Shown in pieces: positions 46,658 through 55,164 of a stretch of 64,000 nt of DNA. The notes beneath the pieces were generated by a model, which saw nothing but the letters and a program-made list of their open reading frames with translations, did no database searches and was not told the origin of the DNA. Position 1 is the stretch's first letter; each line of letters opens with the position of its first letter. The stretch comes from Gemmata massiliana. Its GTDB lineage: Bacteria > Planctomycetota > Planctomycetia > Gemmatales > Gemmataceae. Made by a program: the position numbers and the translations under genes. The stretch covers positions 298,363 through 362,362 of the forward strand of contig HG799467.1 of assembly GCA_000531095.1 (NCBI GenBank). Reading direction: 5' to 3'.

Positions 46658-48919
46658 TCAATACAGCCCGATGTCCAGCGAGTTGGAGAGGGCACGTGCG
46701 ACCCACCACGCGCCACTGCGCCAGCGGGCGTGGATCTTCACGGTCGCGAGTTGCCCCGGGTCGACCGCGGCGTCCGGGTCGGTCATCTCGACTTCCACCA
46801 GGTACACCTGCGCGAGCGGGATCAGCACGTTCGGGTCTTCGCTCGGCTTCACCGCGAGCGACCCGCCGCCGCGCTGAGTGAGGGCCAGCGGGACCGTGGC
46901 CGCGTTCTGCTCGGGCAGCTTCCGGAGCTTGCCCTGGAACGTGCGGTCGCTGCGCCCCTTCACGTAGATCGACACGTTCAGTTCTTTACGCGCCGCGAGG
47001 TCGTCTTTGAGGACGCGGAAGTGCAACGGGCTCACGGGCACCTTCAGCACCAAGCGCCCCGGATCACCCACCGCGAACACCGGAGGCGCGTTGGTGTAGC
47101 CCTTGTCGTAGAGCTTGCCGATGTCGTCGCGCTTCGGCGCGGAAACGAGCATCCCGTCGCGCGGGGCCTTGAGTTCGTCCAGCCGGCTCTTGCGCATGAG
47201 CAGCCGGCTCACGTCGTCGTCGGCAGTTTCGGCCTTCGCGCGGGCCTTCTTCGCTTCCGCCGCGTACTGCTTGTCGGCCGCGTCGTTGCCCGTCTTGCGG
47301 GCGCTGGCGGCCGAGGACGTCATCAGGTCGACCGTGCGCCACTGCTCGTTGCTGACGGCCTTCGCCTTCTTCAGTTCGATCTCGAGGGCGTCGCTCTTGA
47401 AGGTGCCGAGGAGCTGCCCGCGCCGCACCTGCTGCCCCGAGCTGACGTCCGCGAGGGACTCGAGCCGGGCCGGTTCGGTCAGCATCACCGCGTCGAGCGC
47501 GTCGGGGTCGACCGCGACCAGCCCGGTCTCGTGGACCCGGCTCACCGGCAGCGGCAGGAAGAAGAACGCCAGGAGCAGGGCCGAGAACACCGCCAGGGTG
47601 ACGTACACCCGCGCCGCTTTCATGTCTGGTAACCGCCCGCGCTGACGAATGTTTTTGATGAGCTTGTACCCCGGCCAGACGAACAGCGACGCCAGCGACA
47701 TGATCGCCAACATCTGGCTCAGGATCTTGAGTTTCGGCCCCATGAAGTCGGCGAAGAACCACAGGATGCTGAACGTGACCACCCAGCGGTAGATCCAGCT
47801 CGCGACCGCGTAGATCACGAACAGCCACTTGCGCCACGGGGCCATGTACGCCTCGGGCGGCACCTCGATCCCCAGGCACTTCGCCTGGAACAGGTTGTTC
47901 AGGTACTTGTTGGCCTTCTCGCGCAGGTTCGGCACCTCGAGCCAGTCCGCGAGGATGTAGTACCCGTCGAACCGCATCAGCGGGTTCGCGTTGAACATCA
48001 CGGTGGACACCGAGCACAGCACCATGATGCACAGCGCGATGTTGTTGATGACGGGGTACACGGGTGTGTACCACCACACGAACGTGGCGATCGACGCGAT
48101 CACCAGCTCGACGTAGATGCCCGCGAAGCTGATGATGATGCGCTTCCACTTGTCGGCGAGCGTCCAGGCGTCGGTCACGTTCGCGTAGAGCGCCGGCGAG
48201 AGGCACATGAGCAAGACGCCCATCTCGTGGCACTCGCCGCCGAACGCCTTACAACTGAGCCCGTGCCCGAACTCGTGGATCACCTTCACCACGCCCAGCG
48301 AGAGCCACATGTAGAGCACCGAGTTCCAGGTGAAGAACTCCTGGTACGCGGGCAGTTTCGCCTGGAACGTGTTGAAGTGCAGGGTCACGTGGACCACGGC
48401 CGCGAGCATCAGCCCCACGCTCGCCGCGAAGAACCACGTCGTGAAGACCCACCACAGGTACCGGTACATCCACGTGAGCAGCCGGTCCGGGTCGAAGACC
48501 GGGATCTTGAGGTACAGGATGTTGCTCAGGGTCGCGAGGCGCCGGAGCCGGCGCTGCTTCGCGCGGCGCTGGAACAGGTGCCGCGCGGCGCCCGGTTGCT
48601 CGTTCTGGACCAGCCCGGCGGTGACGAGCTGGCGCGCGAACCCTTCCAGGTCCGACTGCTCCAACCGCATCGGCTTGAACTCGTCCTCGAACGCCTCCTG
48701 CACCTCCTCCATCGTGTGCTTGCCGTCGAACAGCTGGAACACGAAGTGCTCTTGCTTATTGAACCGGTAGTACCGCAGGCACACCGGGTCTTTGACGACG
48801 GTGAACGTCTTCCCCTCGTACTTCTGCTCGAACGCCTGAAGGTCGGGGCGCACCCGCAGGCGCACCTGCTTGCGGCGCTCCGCGGGGCTGTTCAGGTTCG
48901 CAATGAGGTCGTTGGCCAT
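46658..48919 (-). CDS. PqqD-like / M50 zinc metallopeptidase / HlyD-adaptor fusion
   Basis: 753 residues from ATG 48919 (MANDLIANL). Residues about 25-100 are a PqqD-like winged helix (LRYYRFNKQEHFVFQLFDG). Residues about 120-440 are a multi-helix M50 (site-2-protease) domain with zinc motif HEFGH (His215, Glu216, His219) and NANPLMRFDGYY for the third ligand. Residues about 480-740 are a HlyD/biotinyl-lipoyl adaptor with a helical hairpin. The group is known as putative peptide zinc metalloproteases linked to peptide export. PqqD domains usually bind precursor peptides. It is the last gene of a three-gene operon. No ABC exporter or precursor is visible beside it. Confidence 0.85.
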   Translation of the reverse strand: MANDLIANLNSPAERRKQVRLRVRPDLQAFEQKYEGKTFTVVKDPVCLRYYRFNKQEHFVFQLFDGKHTMEEVQEAFEDEFKPMRLEQSDLEGFARQLVTAGLVQNEQPGAARHLFQRRAKQRRLRRLATLSNILYLKIPVFDPDRLLTWMYRYLWWVFTTWFFAASVGLMLAAVVHVTLHFNTFQAKLPAYQEFFTWNSVLYMWLSLGVVKVIHEFGHGLSCKAFGGECHEMGVLLMCLSPALYANVTDAWTLADKWKRIIISFAGIYVELVIASIATFVWWYTPVYPVINNIALCIMVLCSVSTVMFNANPLMRFDGYYILADWLEVPNLREKANKYLNNLFQAKCLGIEVPPEAYMAPWRKWLFVIYAVASWIYRWVVTFSILWFFADFMGPKLKILSQMLAIMSLASLFVWPGYKLIKNIRQRGRLPDMKAARVYVTLAVFSALLLAFFFLPLPVSRVHETGLVAVDPDALDAVMLTEPARLESLADVSSGQQVRRGQLLGTFKSDALEIELKKAKAVSNEQWRTVDLMTSSAASARKTGNDAADKQYAAEAKKARAKAETADDDVSRLLMRKSRLDELKAPRDGMLVSAPKRDDIGKLYDKGYTNAPPVFAVGDPGRLVLKVPVSPLHFRVLKDDLAARKELNVSIYVKGRSDRTFQGKLRKLPEQNAATVPLALTQRGGGSLAVKPSEDPNVLIPLAQVYLVEVEMTDPDAAVDPGQLATVKIHARWRSGAWWVARALSNSLDIGLY

Positions 48920-49056
48920 GTTTCGCTGACGGGGTACGCGGCCGACAAATGTTCGCCTTCGCACCCACCCACGAAGGGGCGAGCGCTCGGCGGTTCCAGA
49001 ACCACGTGTGTTGTCGAACGGGCGGTAAGGGACACGGCCCGAAGAACCGGTGATGA

Positions 49057-49092
49057 GTTACGGCGAGCGAGAGAATGCCCGCTCGCCGTAAC
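49057..49092 (-). terminator. Intercistronic hairpin after HlyD-WD40 gene
   Basis: A 13-bp perfect stem (49057-49069 / 49080-49092) with a 10-base loop lies directly after the HlyD-WD40 stop, before the M50 gene. No T-tract, so attenuation or mRNA processing rather than full termination. Confidence 0.5.
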
Positions 49093-49102
49093 CCGTCGCT
49101 CG

Positions 49103-51160
49103 TTACTTTTCCGGGTTGATGATGATGTTGGCGACACTGTGGTCGAGGAGCCGGAGCTCCTTGTTGCTCATCTCGACTCGGACCGTCACGTACTTGGTGT
49201 CGGTCGCGTCGATGTTCACGATGCGGCCGCTGTGCTTTTTGGGCATTTCGGTCGGCGGCTTCCACAGGTGAACGGTGCCGGCGCTGGTGCCGACCACGAG
49301 GAACGGCTCGTTCCGGACCGGGCTGAACGCCGCGGCCGTGACCGGGACGCGCCCCGGGGTGATGAGCCGGCCCACTTCGGACCCGCGCCCGCCCGTGCGG
49401 GCCGCTTTCCACACCTGGACCGCGCCCTTCAGGTCGCCGTCGCCACCGGCCGTGGCGATCGTGTACGGCACGTCGACCGCCTGGGCACCGGCGGGTATCT
49501 CGTCGGGACCGAACACGGCGAGCGAGGAGAACGAGCCGGCCGAGCCGACGTTCTGGACCTGCCCCACGGTCTGCCCGTTGGCCGGGTCCACCAGGTCCAC
49601 GCGGGTCTTGTCCTGGTCGAACAGCATCCGCGCCCCGTCGCGGCTGACGCCGAGCGCGTCGAGCACCCCGGCGCGGTGGTCGAGCGTGCGCGCGACGACG
49701 GCCCGCTCGGTGCCGAGCTTCCACACCTTGATCGTGCCGTCCTTCGACGCGGTGATGAGCGTGTTCTGCGGAGTGAAACTCACGGACGTGACCGAGTCGC
49801 GGTGCTCCATCGGGAGCGCGTAGAGCTTCTTCGCGCCCGCGAGTTCCCACACGAACACGTCGCGGCCCGCCGCGGTCGCGAAGAACTTCCCGTCGTTGTT
49901 GATCGCGACGGCCTGGACCGAGGACGAGTGCGTTTCTTCCGGCTCGGCTTTCGGGGTTTTGGGCAACCCGTTCCGGTTCGACACGTCCCAGATGCGGATC
50001 TTCCCGTCGTCGCCCCCGGTGATGACGATCGCGGTCTTAGCGGCCACGGGCGTCGCGGCGACGCTCCGCACCCCGACCGGGTGCGACAGGTTGTGCGGAA
50101 CGGTCGGGCGGTTCGCGCTCTTACCCAGGTTCGGGTCCCACACGAGCGCGGTGCCGTCGGCCCCGACGGAAACGACGAGCGGGCCGTCCGGGTGCGCGGT
50201 CACGGCGACCCCGGTGACCGGCTGGCGGTGCCCGGTGTGCGACACCAGCGGCGCGCTGGGCAGGGCCGGTTCAACGACCACTTCCATCCCGTACCGGATC
50301 GCGCGCATGTGCTGGACGTCGAGTTGGCCCTCGATCCGCACCTTGTCGGTGCCCTCGATCTCCATGACCTTCTCGCCGGCCTTCACGTACTCGCCCGGGC
50401 GCCGGGAGATCGTGCGAATGACCCCGTTCACCCCGCTCCTGAGTTGGTGCCGCCCGAGGAGCACCTCTTGTTCTTTGTAATCCGCTTCGGATTTCGCGAT
50501 CTGTTGGTTCGCCTGGTCGAGGTTTTCGAGGAACCGTTGAAGCGTGATGTGATCGTCCAGCAAATCGCGGCTCAGTTGGCGCCTGGATTGCTTGTGAACG
50601 AGATTTCGATACTCGTTCTTCGCCGATTCTGACCCTTCGGTTGCACTCTTCTTCGCGGCGGTGGCCGATGATTTGATCTTCTCGGCTCCTTCTAGACGCG
50701 CCCGAATGAGTTGGTCGTCCATGATCGCGACGATTTGCCGCGCGTCGACGGGCATGCTTTCCCGGACCCGCTTGAGTGGCGTCGGGTTCTTCGGGTTCGG
50801 GTCGCGCGGGTGGTAAACGACCCACTCGGCCTTTTGGTCCGCGGTCAGTTTCTCGTACTCGCCCGCCGCGAACGGCGTCGCGAACAGCTCGATCGTCCCG
50901 TCTACCTCGGCCGAAACGGTTTGTCGGTCCTCGTAGGACACGAGCGCGTTCGGGATCACGAGCGGCTCACCGCGCTCGGTCGTGGCCTTGTACTCCGGTG
51001 GCGCAACCGCTGGGAATAGCGGGGAACCGGCGTCGGTGTATACGGGTTTGTCGGTGGAATTCGACGACAAGTTGGTGTTCGGGGGATTGGTGCCGCAACC
51101 AATGAGCGCGCCGGTGAGGGCGGCCGGGAGGCACCAAGACGCGAGTACGCGCGAGCGCAT
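49103..51160 (-). CDS. Lipoprotein with HlyD-adaptor and WD40 beta-propeller domains
   Basis: 685 residues from ATG 51160 (AGAGGA upstream). Lipobox LIGC with Cys22, so it is an anchored lipoprotein. Residues about 60-290 form a HlyD-like adaptor: a lipoyl half, a coiled-coil hairpin (about 145-225) and PGEYVKAGEKVMEIEG. Residues about 300-670 form a WD40-like propeller of about seven blades (DGTALVWDP, DGKIRIWDV, DGTIKVWKLG, GTVHLWKP). The adaptor-propeller fusion is unusual. It lies between the GAF-HlyD and M50-HlyD genes, so the three adaptors probably form one envelope-spanning complex. Shares a 19-base stretch with the next gene upstream in another frame. Confidence 0.85.
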   Translation of the reverse strand: MRSRVLASWCLPAALTGALIGCGTNPPNTNLSSNSTDKPVYTDAGSPLFPAVAPPEYKATTERGEPLVIPNALVSYEDRQTVSAEVDGTIELFATPFAAGEYEKLTADQKAEWVVYHPRDPNPKNPTPLKRVRESMPVDARQIVAIMDDQLIRARLEGAEKIKSSATAAKKSATEGSESAKNEYRNLVHKQSRRQLSRDLLDDHITLQRFLENLDQANQQIAKSEADYKEQEVLLGRHQLRSGVNGVIRTISRRPGEYVKAGEKVMEIEGTDKVRIEGQLDVQHMRAIRYGMEVVVEPALPSAPLVSHTGHRQPVTGVAVTAHPDGPLVVSVGADGTALVWDPNLGKSANRPTVPHNLSHPVGVRSVAATPVAAKTAIVITGGDDGKIRIWDVSNRNGLPKTPKAEPEETHSSSVQAVAINNDGKFFATAAGRDVFVWELAGAKKLYALPMEHRDSVTSVSFTPQNTLITASKDGTIKVWKLGTERAVVARTLDHRAGVLDALGVSRDGARMLFDQDKTRVDLVDPANGQTVGQVQNVGSAGSFSSLAVFGPDEIPAGAQAVDVPYTIATAGGDGDLKGAVQVWKAARTGGRGSEVGRLITPGRVPVTAAAFSPVRNEPFLVVGTSAGTVHLWKPPTEMPKKHSGRIVNIDATDTKYVTVRVEMSNKELRLLDHSVANIIINPEK

Positions 51161-51260
51161 GAAATTGTCCTCTAGTCTGTTAGGGACGGTAAGGTTGTGT
51201 GGCGCGGGTGCCACCGGGGTCTGGCGCTCGCCAGCCGACCGGGAGGCGGTACAGCGGAAG

Positions 51261-51295
51261 CCGGTTCCAAATCGTTACTTTCAATTTGGAACCGG
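51261..51295 (-). other. Intercistronic hairpin in HlyD operon
   Basis: A perfect 12-bp stem (51261-51272 / 51284-51295, CCGGTTCCAAAT) with an 11-base loop lies between the GAF-HlyD stop and the HlyD-WD40 start. It may tune expression of the downstream genes. Confidence 0.55.
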
Positions 51296-51316
51296 AACTC
51301 GAAACTTGGGTGATTC

Positions 51317-53539
51317 TTAGAAGAAGAACACGACCTTCTCGTAGAACCATTCCCAGACGCCGTGGAAGAGCGTGTAGCCGATGGCGTGCTTGCCGCAGCG
51401 GATGCGGGTGCTGACTTCCAGCCCCGTGATGAACAGGTCGCGCGGAACCCACTGGCTCTCTGGAATGCCCTTCACGTTGAGTTTGACGTAAGCGGTGACG
51501 ACCGGCTCGTTTTCGTCGTGCTCGTTCTTGTTGGGCACCGCTTCGGCTGCGATGTCGTCGCGGTACAGCCGGCCCCGGTAGCTCGTGTCCGATTCGGTCC
51601 GCAAGAGGACGTCCACGTCGAGGTACTTGCGCGGCCCCTTGATCGGGTCGTTTTCGACCCCGTGCATGCTCGGATCGGCGAACGCCTTCAGCACCTGCCC
51701 GACGTTCCGCTGCGGGATCTTCAGTTCCACGTGCCACGGGCCTTCGAGATGCCCGACCCGGAGCAGTTCTTCGTTGGGCCGCATGGTGCGCCCGAGCAGT
51801 CCCTCGCGGCGGTCGTCGTTGAGCACGGTCCAGCGGGTGCGCCCGGCTTCGCGAGCGAGTTTGGTATCGAACTTGGGCGCCAGCGCGCGGAACAGGCCGC
51901 GGGTGTTGGCCTTGCTGCCGTTGAACAACTCGTCCAGGTTCTTGAGGTCTTCGAGCGACTTGTCGCGTCGGGCCTCGGCGACCTTCTTATCATTAATGTA
52001 CTTGTTTTTGTCTTCATCGCGCAGGTTGGGCGCCTGGATTGCTTGTGTCGAGGTTTCGATACTCGCGTTCGCTTCGCGCAGCTCACCGATCGCGCGCTCC
52101 TGTTCCTCGCGCAGATCCTTGCTTTCGAGCGAAACGACCTCGAAACCGGGGTCGATTTGCTGGCCCGGCTTCACGCGGATGTCACGCACCGTGCCCTCGC
52201 GGGGCGGGTAGATCTTGGAAAGCTCCACCGGCTGCATCTGGCCCTTGGCTTCCATCCGCAACTGGGCGCCGAACGGCGGGACCGACGGGGGGGCGGCCAT
52301 TACGCCGATGAGGATCGCGACCAGGAGCGCGATTCCCCCGGCGATGAACCGCCGCTTGCCGCCGATGCCCTCTTGGACCTTGGCGATCGGCCACCACAGG
52401 AACTTGAGCGGCACGCGCCTCATTTCGGCCGCGTTGTACAGCGCGGGGGCCGCGTGCTTGTTCACGATCTCGAGCCGCTGCATGAGCGTCTCGGTCTGTT
52501 CCGGTGGGTTGAAGGCCTCCAGGACCAGCACCGCGCGGGCGGGCTTGGCCGTGTCCTTCTCGCGCTCGTCGCGGCACGGTTGCACGACGAGCATCTTCGG
52601 TTGGCTCTCGTGCAGGTAGTCGTCGAGGGCGCGGGCGACGGCGGGCGGCAGCCCCGGGTCTTTTTCGCCCTTGAAGATGAGCGCCTCGCCCCATTGGAGC
52701 ACGGCTTCCATCAGGAGCCGCAGCCGGCGCACGTGCGTGCTGGCCTTTTCGACCACGTCGGCCCCGCTGACCGCTTCAACGGTGACGCGGGAGCGGTCGT
52801 GGCGGATGCCGACGCACAGCCGGTCGCACTCGATCAGCTTGCGCCCCTCGTTGGCGACGTGGTACGCCACCTCCGTCGGGTTCAGGCTGCCGTGGATGTC
52901 GCGCGCGAACGTCTCGACCTGCGCGTAGGTCTTCTCGACCCCCGCGGCGACGCGGGCGTTGCTGAAGTTGTGGTATTGGCTCGCGTACCCGGCCATCTGG
53001 AACGTGTAGTTCAAGAAGGTGGGGTACATGCGCGGGTCGTGCGTCGCGTCCTGGAACACTTCCAGGATGCCGAGCGGCTGCTTGTCGGGCGTGACGATCG
53101 GTGCGAACAGCGCGAAGTGGTCGGTGAGGTTGGCGGGCGGTACCGGGCCGGGTTCGCCGGGGCCAGGGGCCATGCGCCCGTTCGGTTCGAGCAGGACCGG
53201 GCGCGGCGGCGCGGACTGGAACACCTGCCGGAGCACCTCGTTGTGGCACTGGCGCCCGCCGCGGCGCGCGTCCAGCCCCATCTTCTCGAAGTTCTCCTGA
53301 CACGCCAGTTGCAGGAACCCTTGCGGCGTGCGCAGCCAGACGGCGCCGGCGGGCGCGTCGATGGCCGAGAGCGTGCGGTTCAGGAACTGTTGGTAGAAGT
53401 CGGTGGGCGGCAGCGCGGAGCCGGCCAGCTTCCCGGCCGACTCGAACGCGTCTTCGATCTGGCGCGCGTACTTGCTCTTGGCGTCGTCACCGCCCCCGGA
53501 AGATTGGGGGGCGGGCGCTGCGGTCGGGGTCGTGCTCAC
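51317..53539 (-). CDS. GAF-domain / membrane / HlyD-adaptor fusion protein
   Basis: 740 residues from GTG 53539. Cytoplasmic N-terminal ~390 residues contain one or two GAF-like sensor domains (IDAPAGAVWLRTPQG; CDRLCVGIRHDRSRVTVEAVSG). One transmembrane helix follows (FIAGGIALLVAILIGVMAAP, about 405-425). The rest is a HlyD-type periplasmic adaptor with a lipoyl domain (EGTVRDIRVKPGQQI), a coiled-coil hairpin and beta-barrel. A sensor fused to an export adaptor suggests signal-dependent control of the complex, which is inference. First gene of the three-gene operon; downstream are the HlyD-WD40 and M50-HlyD genes. Confidence 0.8.
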   Translation of the reverse strand: MSTTPTAAPAPQSSGGGDDAKSKYARQIEDAFESAGKLAGSALPPTDFYQQFLNRTLSAIDAPAGAVWLRTPQGFLQLACQENFEKMGLDARRGGRQCHNEVLRQVFQSAPPRPVLLEPNGRMAPGPGEPGPVPPANLTDHFALFAPIVTPDKQPLGILEVFQDATHDPRMYPTFLNYTFQMAGYASQYHNFSNARVAAGVEKTYAQVETFARDIHGSLNPTEVAYHVANEGRKLIECDRLCVGIRHDRSRVTVEAVSGADVVEKASTHVRRLRLLMEAVLQWGEALIFKGEKDPGLPPAVARALDDYLHESQPKMLVVQPCRDEREKDTAKPARAVLVLEAFNPPEQTETLMQRLEIVNKHAAPALYNAAEMRRVPLKFLWWPIAKVQEGIGGKRRFIAGGIALLVAILIGVMAAPPSVPPFGAQLRMEAKGQMQPVELSKIYPPREGTVRDIRVKPGQQIDPGFEVVSLESKDLREEQERAIGELREANASIETSTQAIQAPNLRDEDKNKYINDKKVAEARRDKSLEDLKNLDELFNGSKANTRGLFRALAPKFDTKLAREAGRTRWTVLNDDRREGLLGRTMRPNEELLRVGHLEGPWHVELKIPQRNVGQVLKAFADPSMHGVENDPIKGPRKYLDVDVLLRTESDTSYRGRLYRDDIAAEAVPNKNEHDENEPVVTAYVKLNVKGIPESQWVPRDLFITGLEVSTRIRCGKHAIGYTLFHGVWEWFYEKVVFFF

Positions 53540-53737
53540 GGCGAGAACCTCGTACTGCGTTTACACCGAGCAAACCGAAAGGCGCGGTCGGCCGAGTCCT
53601 AACGATCATACCTCGCGAACGGAGGGGTGGGCAAGTTCCCCTCCCAAGTAGATCGCCGTTATCCGCTCGAACGGCCAAAAATCGGCCAAATTAAAAATCG
53701 GGAGCGCGCCAAGGTGTGCCGTCATCTTACGCACGGT

Positions 53738-54094
53738 TCACGCCCCGGGGTGCTGGTTCTCCCAAGTCAGAATATGGTGCATCAGGTCGCCCGGGTCCAT
53801 GTCGGAAGCCGGGAGCGGCCAGTCGAACCGTTCGGACGCGGCCAACTGGATCGCGGCCCCGCGGTCGAACGGGTCGTTCCACAATTGTACGAATCGCCCG
53901 ATCGCGCGCCCACGACGGCACAACCGTTCAACGCACGACCAAGCATCGTCTTCTGTGCGCGCGGCGTCGGAAAGGAGTTCCGTCCAGTCCGCGAGCCACT
54001 CGACCAGCATCCGGGCCTCAATATCACCCAACCCCCGAGTCAGCGCTTCGTCCCGGAGCACGTAGCGAATGATCGAGTCGCACTGCGTCGGCAT
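53738..54094 (-). CDS. Small hypothetical protein, 118 residues
   Basis: From ATG 54094, with GGGGGA upstream; the frame is open further but that stretch is low in protein character. Acidic, Trp-rich and helical (WLADWTELL, FVQLWNDPFDRG), no signal peptide or membrane helix. No family recognised. It lies 198 bases upstream of the GAF-HlyD gene on the same strand, so it may be a separately transcribed partner, or unrelated. Confidence 0.6.
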   Translation of the reverse strand: MPTQCDSIIRYVLRDEALTRGLGDIEARMLVEWLADWTELLSDAARTEDDAWSCVERLCRRGRAIGRFVQLWNDPFDRGAAIQLAASERFDWPLPASDMDPGDLMHHILTWENQHPGA

Positions 54095-54369
54095 GAACCG
54101 TCCCCCAAGCCGTCCACGACAATTCTCGGCCGGCGAGTCCCCCAACCCGCCGGCCTCGTCCGTCCCCGTCCCGTGTGCTTCGTGTGAAGTGGGGGAGCGT
54201 ATATCGCCGATTCGTGGGGCTCGCAAGCGGACCTCGCGCGCTTCGGAGGCACTTCGCACCGACTTTTGAACGCGGAGTTGGCACGGGCGAGCAAGTCACG
54301 TAATCTGGGCGAACGCGGACCGCAAAAGATCCTCTCTGCCCGGCGCACCGGGCCATCATTTGGACAGCC

Positions 54370-55059
54370 ATGACCGACCCGGCCGACGTCGCCCTCGCAC
54401 TTGTTGCCATTCTCGTCCTCGGGGGCGCTCTCACATGGGCGCTCCCGTCTCTTTTGCGCCCCGTATTGTGGCTCGTCGCGAACGGACTGTACCGGTTCAC
54501 GGTGTACCACCGCTCCCGCGTGCCTGCTCAGGGGGGCGTACTCGTGATTCCCAACCACGTCAGCTACGTCGACTGGCTAGTGCTGTGGGTCGCGTGCCCG
54601 CGCCCGGTTACGTTCGTGCTCTGGGGGCGGTACTACCGCAACCCGATCCTGCGGTTATTCCTCTCTTGGGCACGGCGCAACACGGTCCGAGTGGCCGATC
54701 ACACAACTCACCCGCACGCGGTCAATAGCAGTCTGAAGCAAATCGCCGCGGCGCTCGACGCGGGCTGCGTGGTGGTGATGTTCCCCGAAGGCGCACTCAC
54801 GCGGACCGGGAACATGCTCCCGTTCGGGCGCGGGATCGAGCGCATTCTGAAGCTCGTAACGACCGACGTAGCTGTGGTCCCGACCTGCACTGCGGGCTTG
54901 TGGAACGGCTTCTTCAGTCACGGGGCCGGTCGGATCCTGTGGAAGTGGCCGAAGGCGTTCCGCCCGCGCGTGAGCGTGCTGTTCGGGGAGGCGATCAAAA
55001 TGCCTACCCCCCCGCCCCCCTCCCCGAAGGGAAGGGGGAGAAGGAACCTAACCCTCTAA
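54370..55059 (+). CDS. 1-acyl-glycerol-3-phosphate acyltransferase (PlsC family), C-terminus in repeat
   Basis: 229 residues. N-terminal membrane helix (ALALVAILVLGGALTWALP), acyltransferase motif NHVSYVD and FPEGALTRTG. Transfers an acyl chain to lysophospholipid at the inner membrane. Native sequence runs to about residue 211 (VLFGEAIKMP); the last ~18 residues (TPPPPSPKGRG) are encoded by the C-rich repeat, which gives the stop at 55057. The following ligase ORF is in the same frame, so PlsC and ligase were probably one Aas-like fusion. Confidence 0.88.
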   Translation: MTDPADVALALVAILVLGGALTWALPSLLRPVLWLVANGLYRFTVYHRSRVPAQGGVLVIPNHVSYVDWLVLWVACPRPVTFVLWGRYYRNPILRLFLSWARRNTVRVADHTTHPHAVNSSLKQIAAALDAGCVVVMFPEGALTRTGNMLPFGRGIERILKLVTTDVAVVPTCTAGLWNGFFSHGAGRILWKWPKAFRPRVSVLFGEAIKMPTPPPPSPKGRGRRNLTL

Positions 55060-55164
55060 CCCCCTTCCCTACGAACGAAGGAGGAACAGAACCAAATAAG
55101 AAGCCGGTGCATCGTCCTCGGGTTTAAGCCCCTCTCCGCTTAGGGGATAGGTTGGGAGGGGTTG
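55003..55164. repeat. C-rich interspersed repeat, copy 3 (between PlsC and ligase)
   Basis: A half inverted-repeat element (55003-55040) is joined to a full C-rich repeat (55045-55164). It splits an apparently continuous PlsC-ligase reading frame. Confidence 0.85.
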
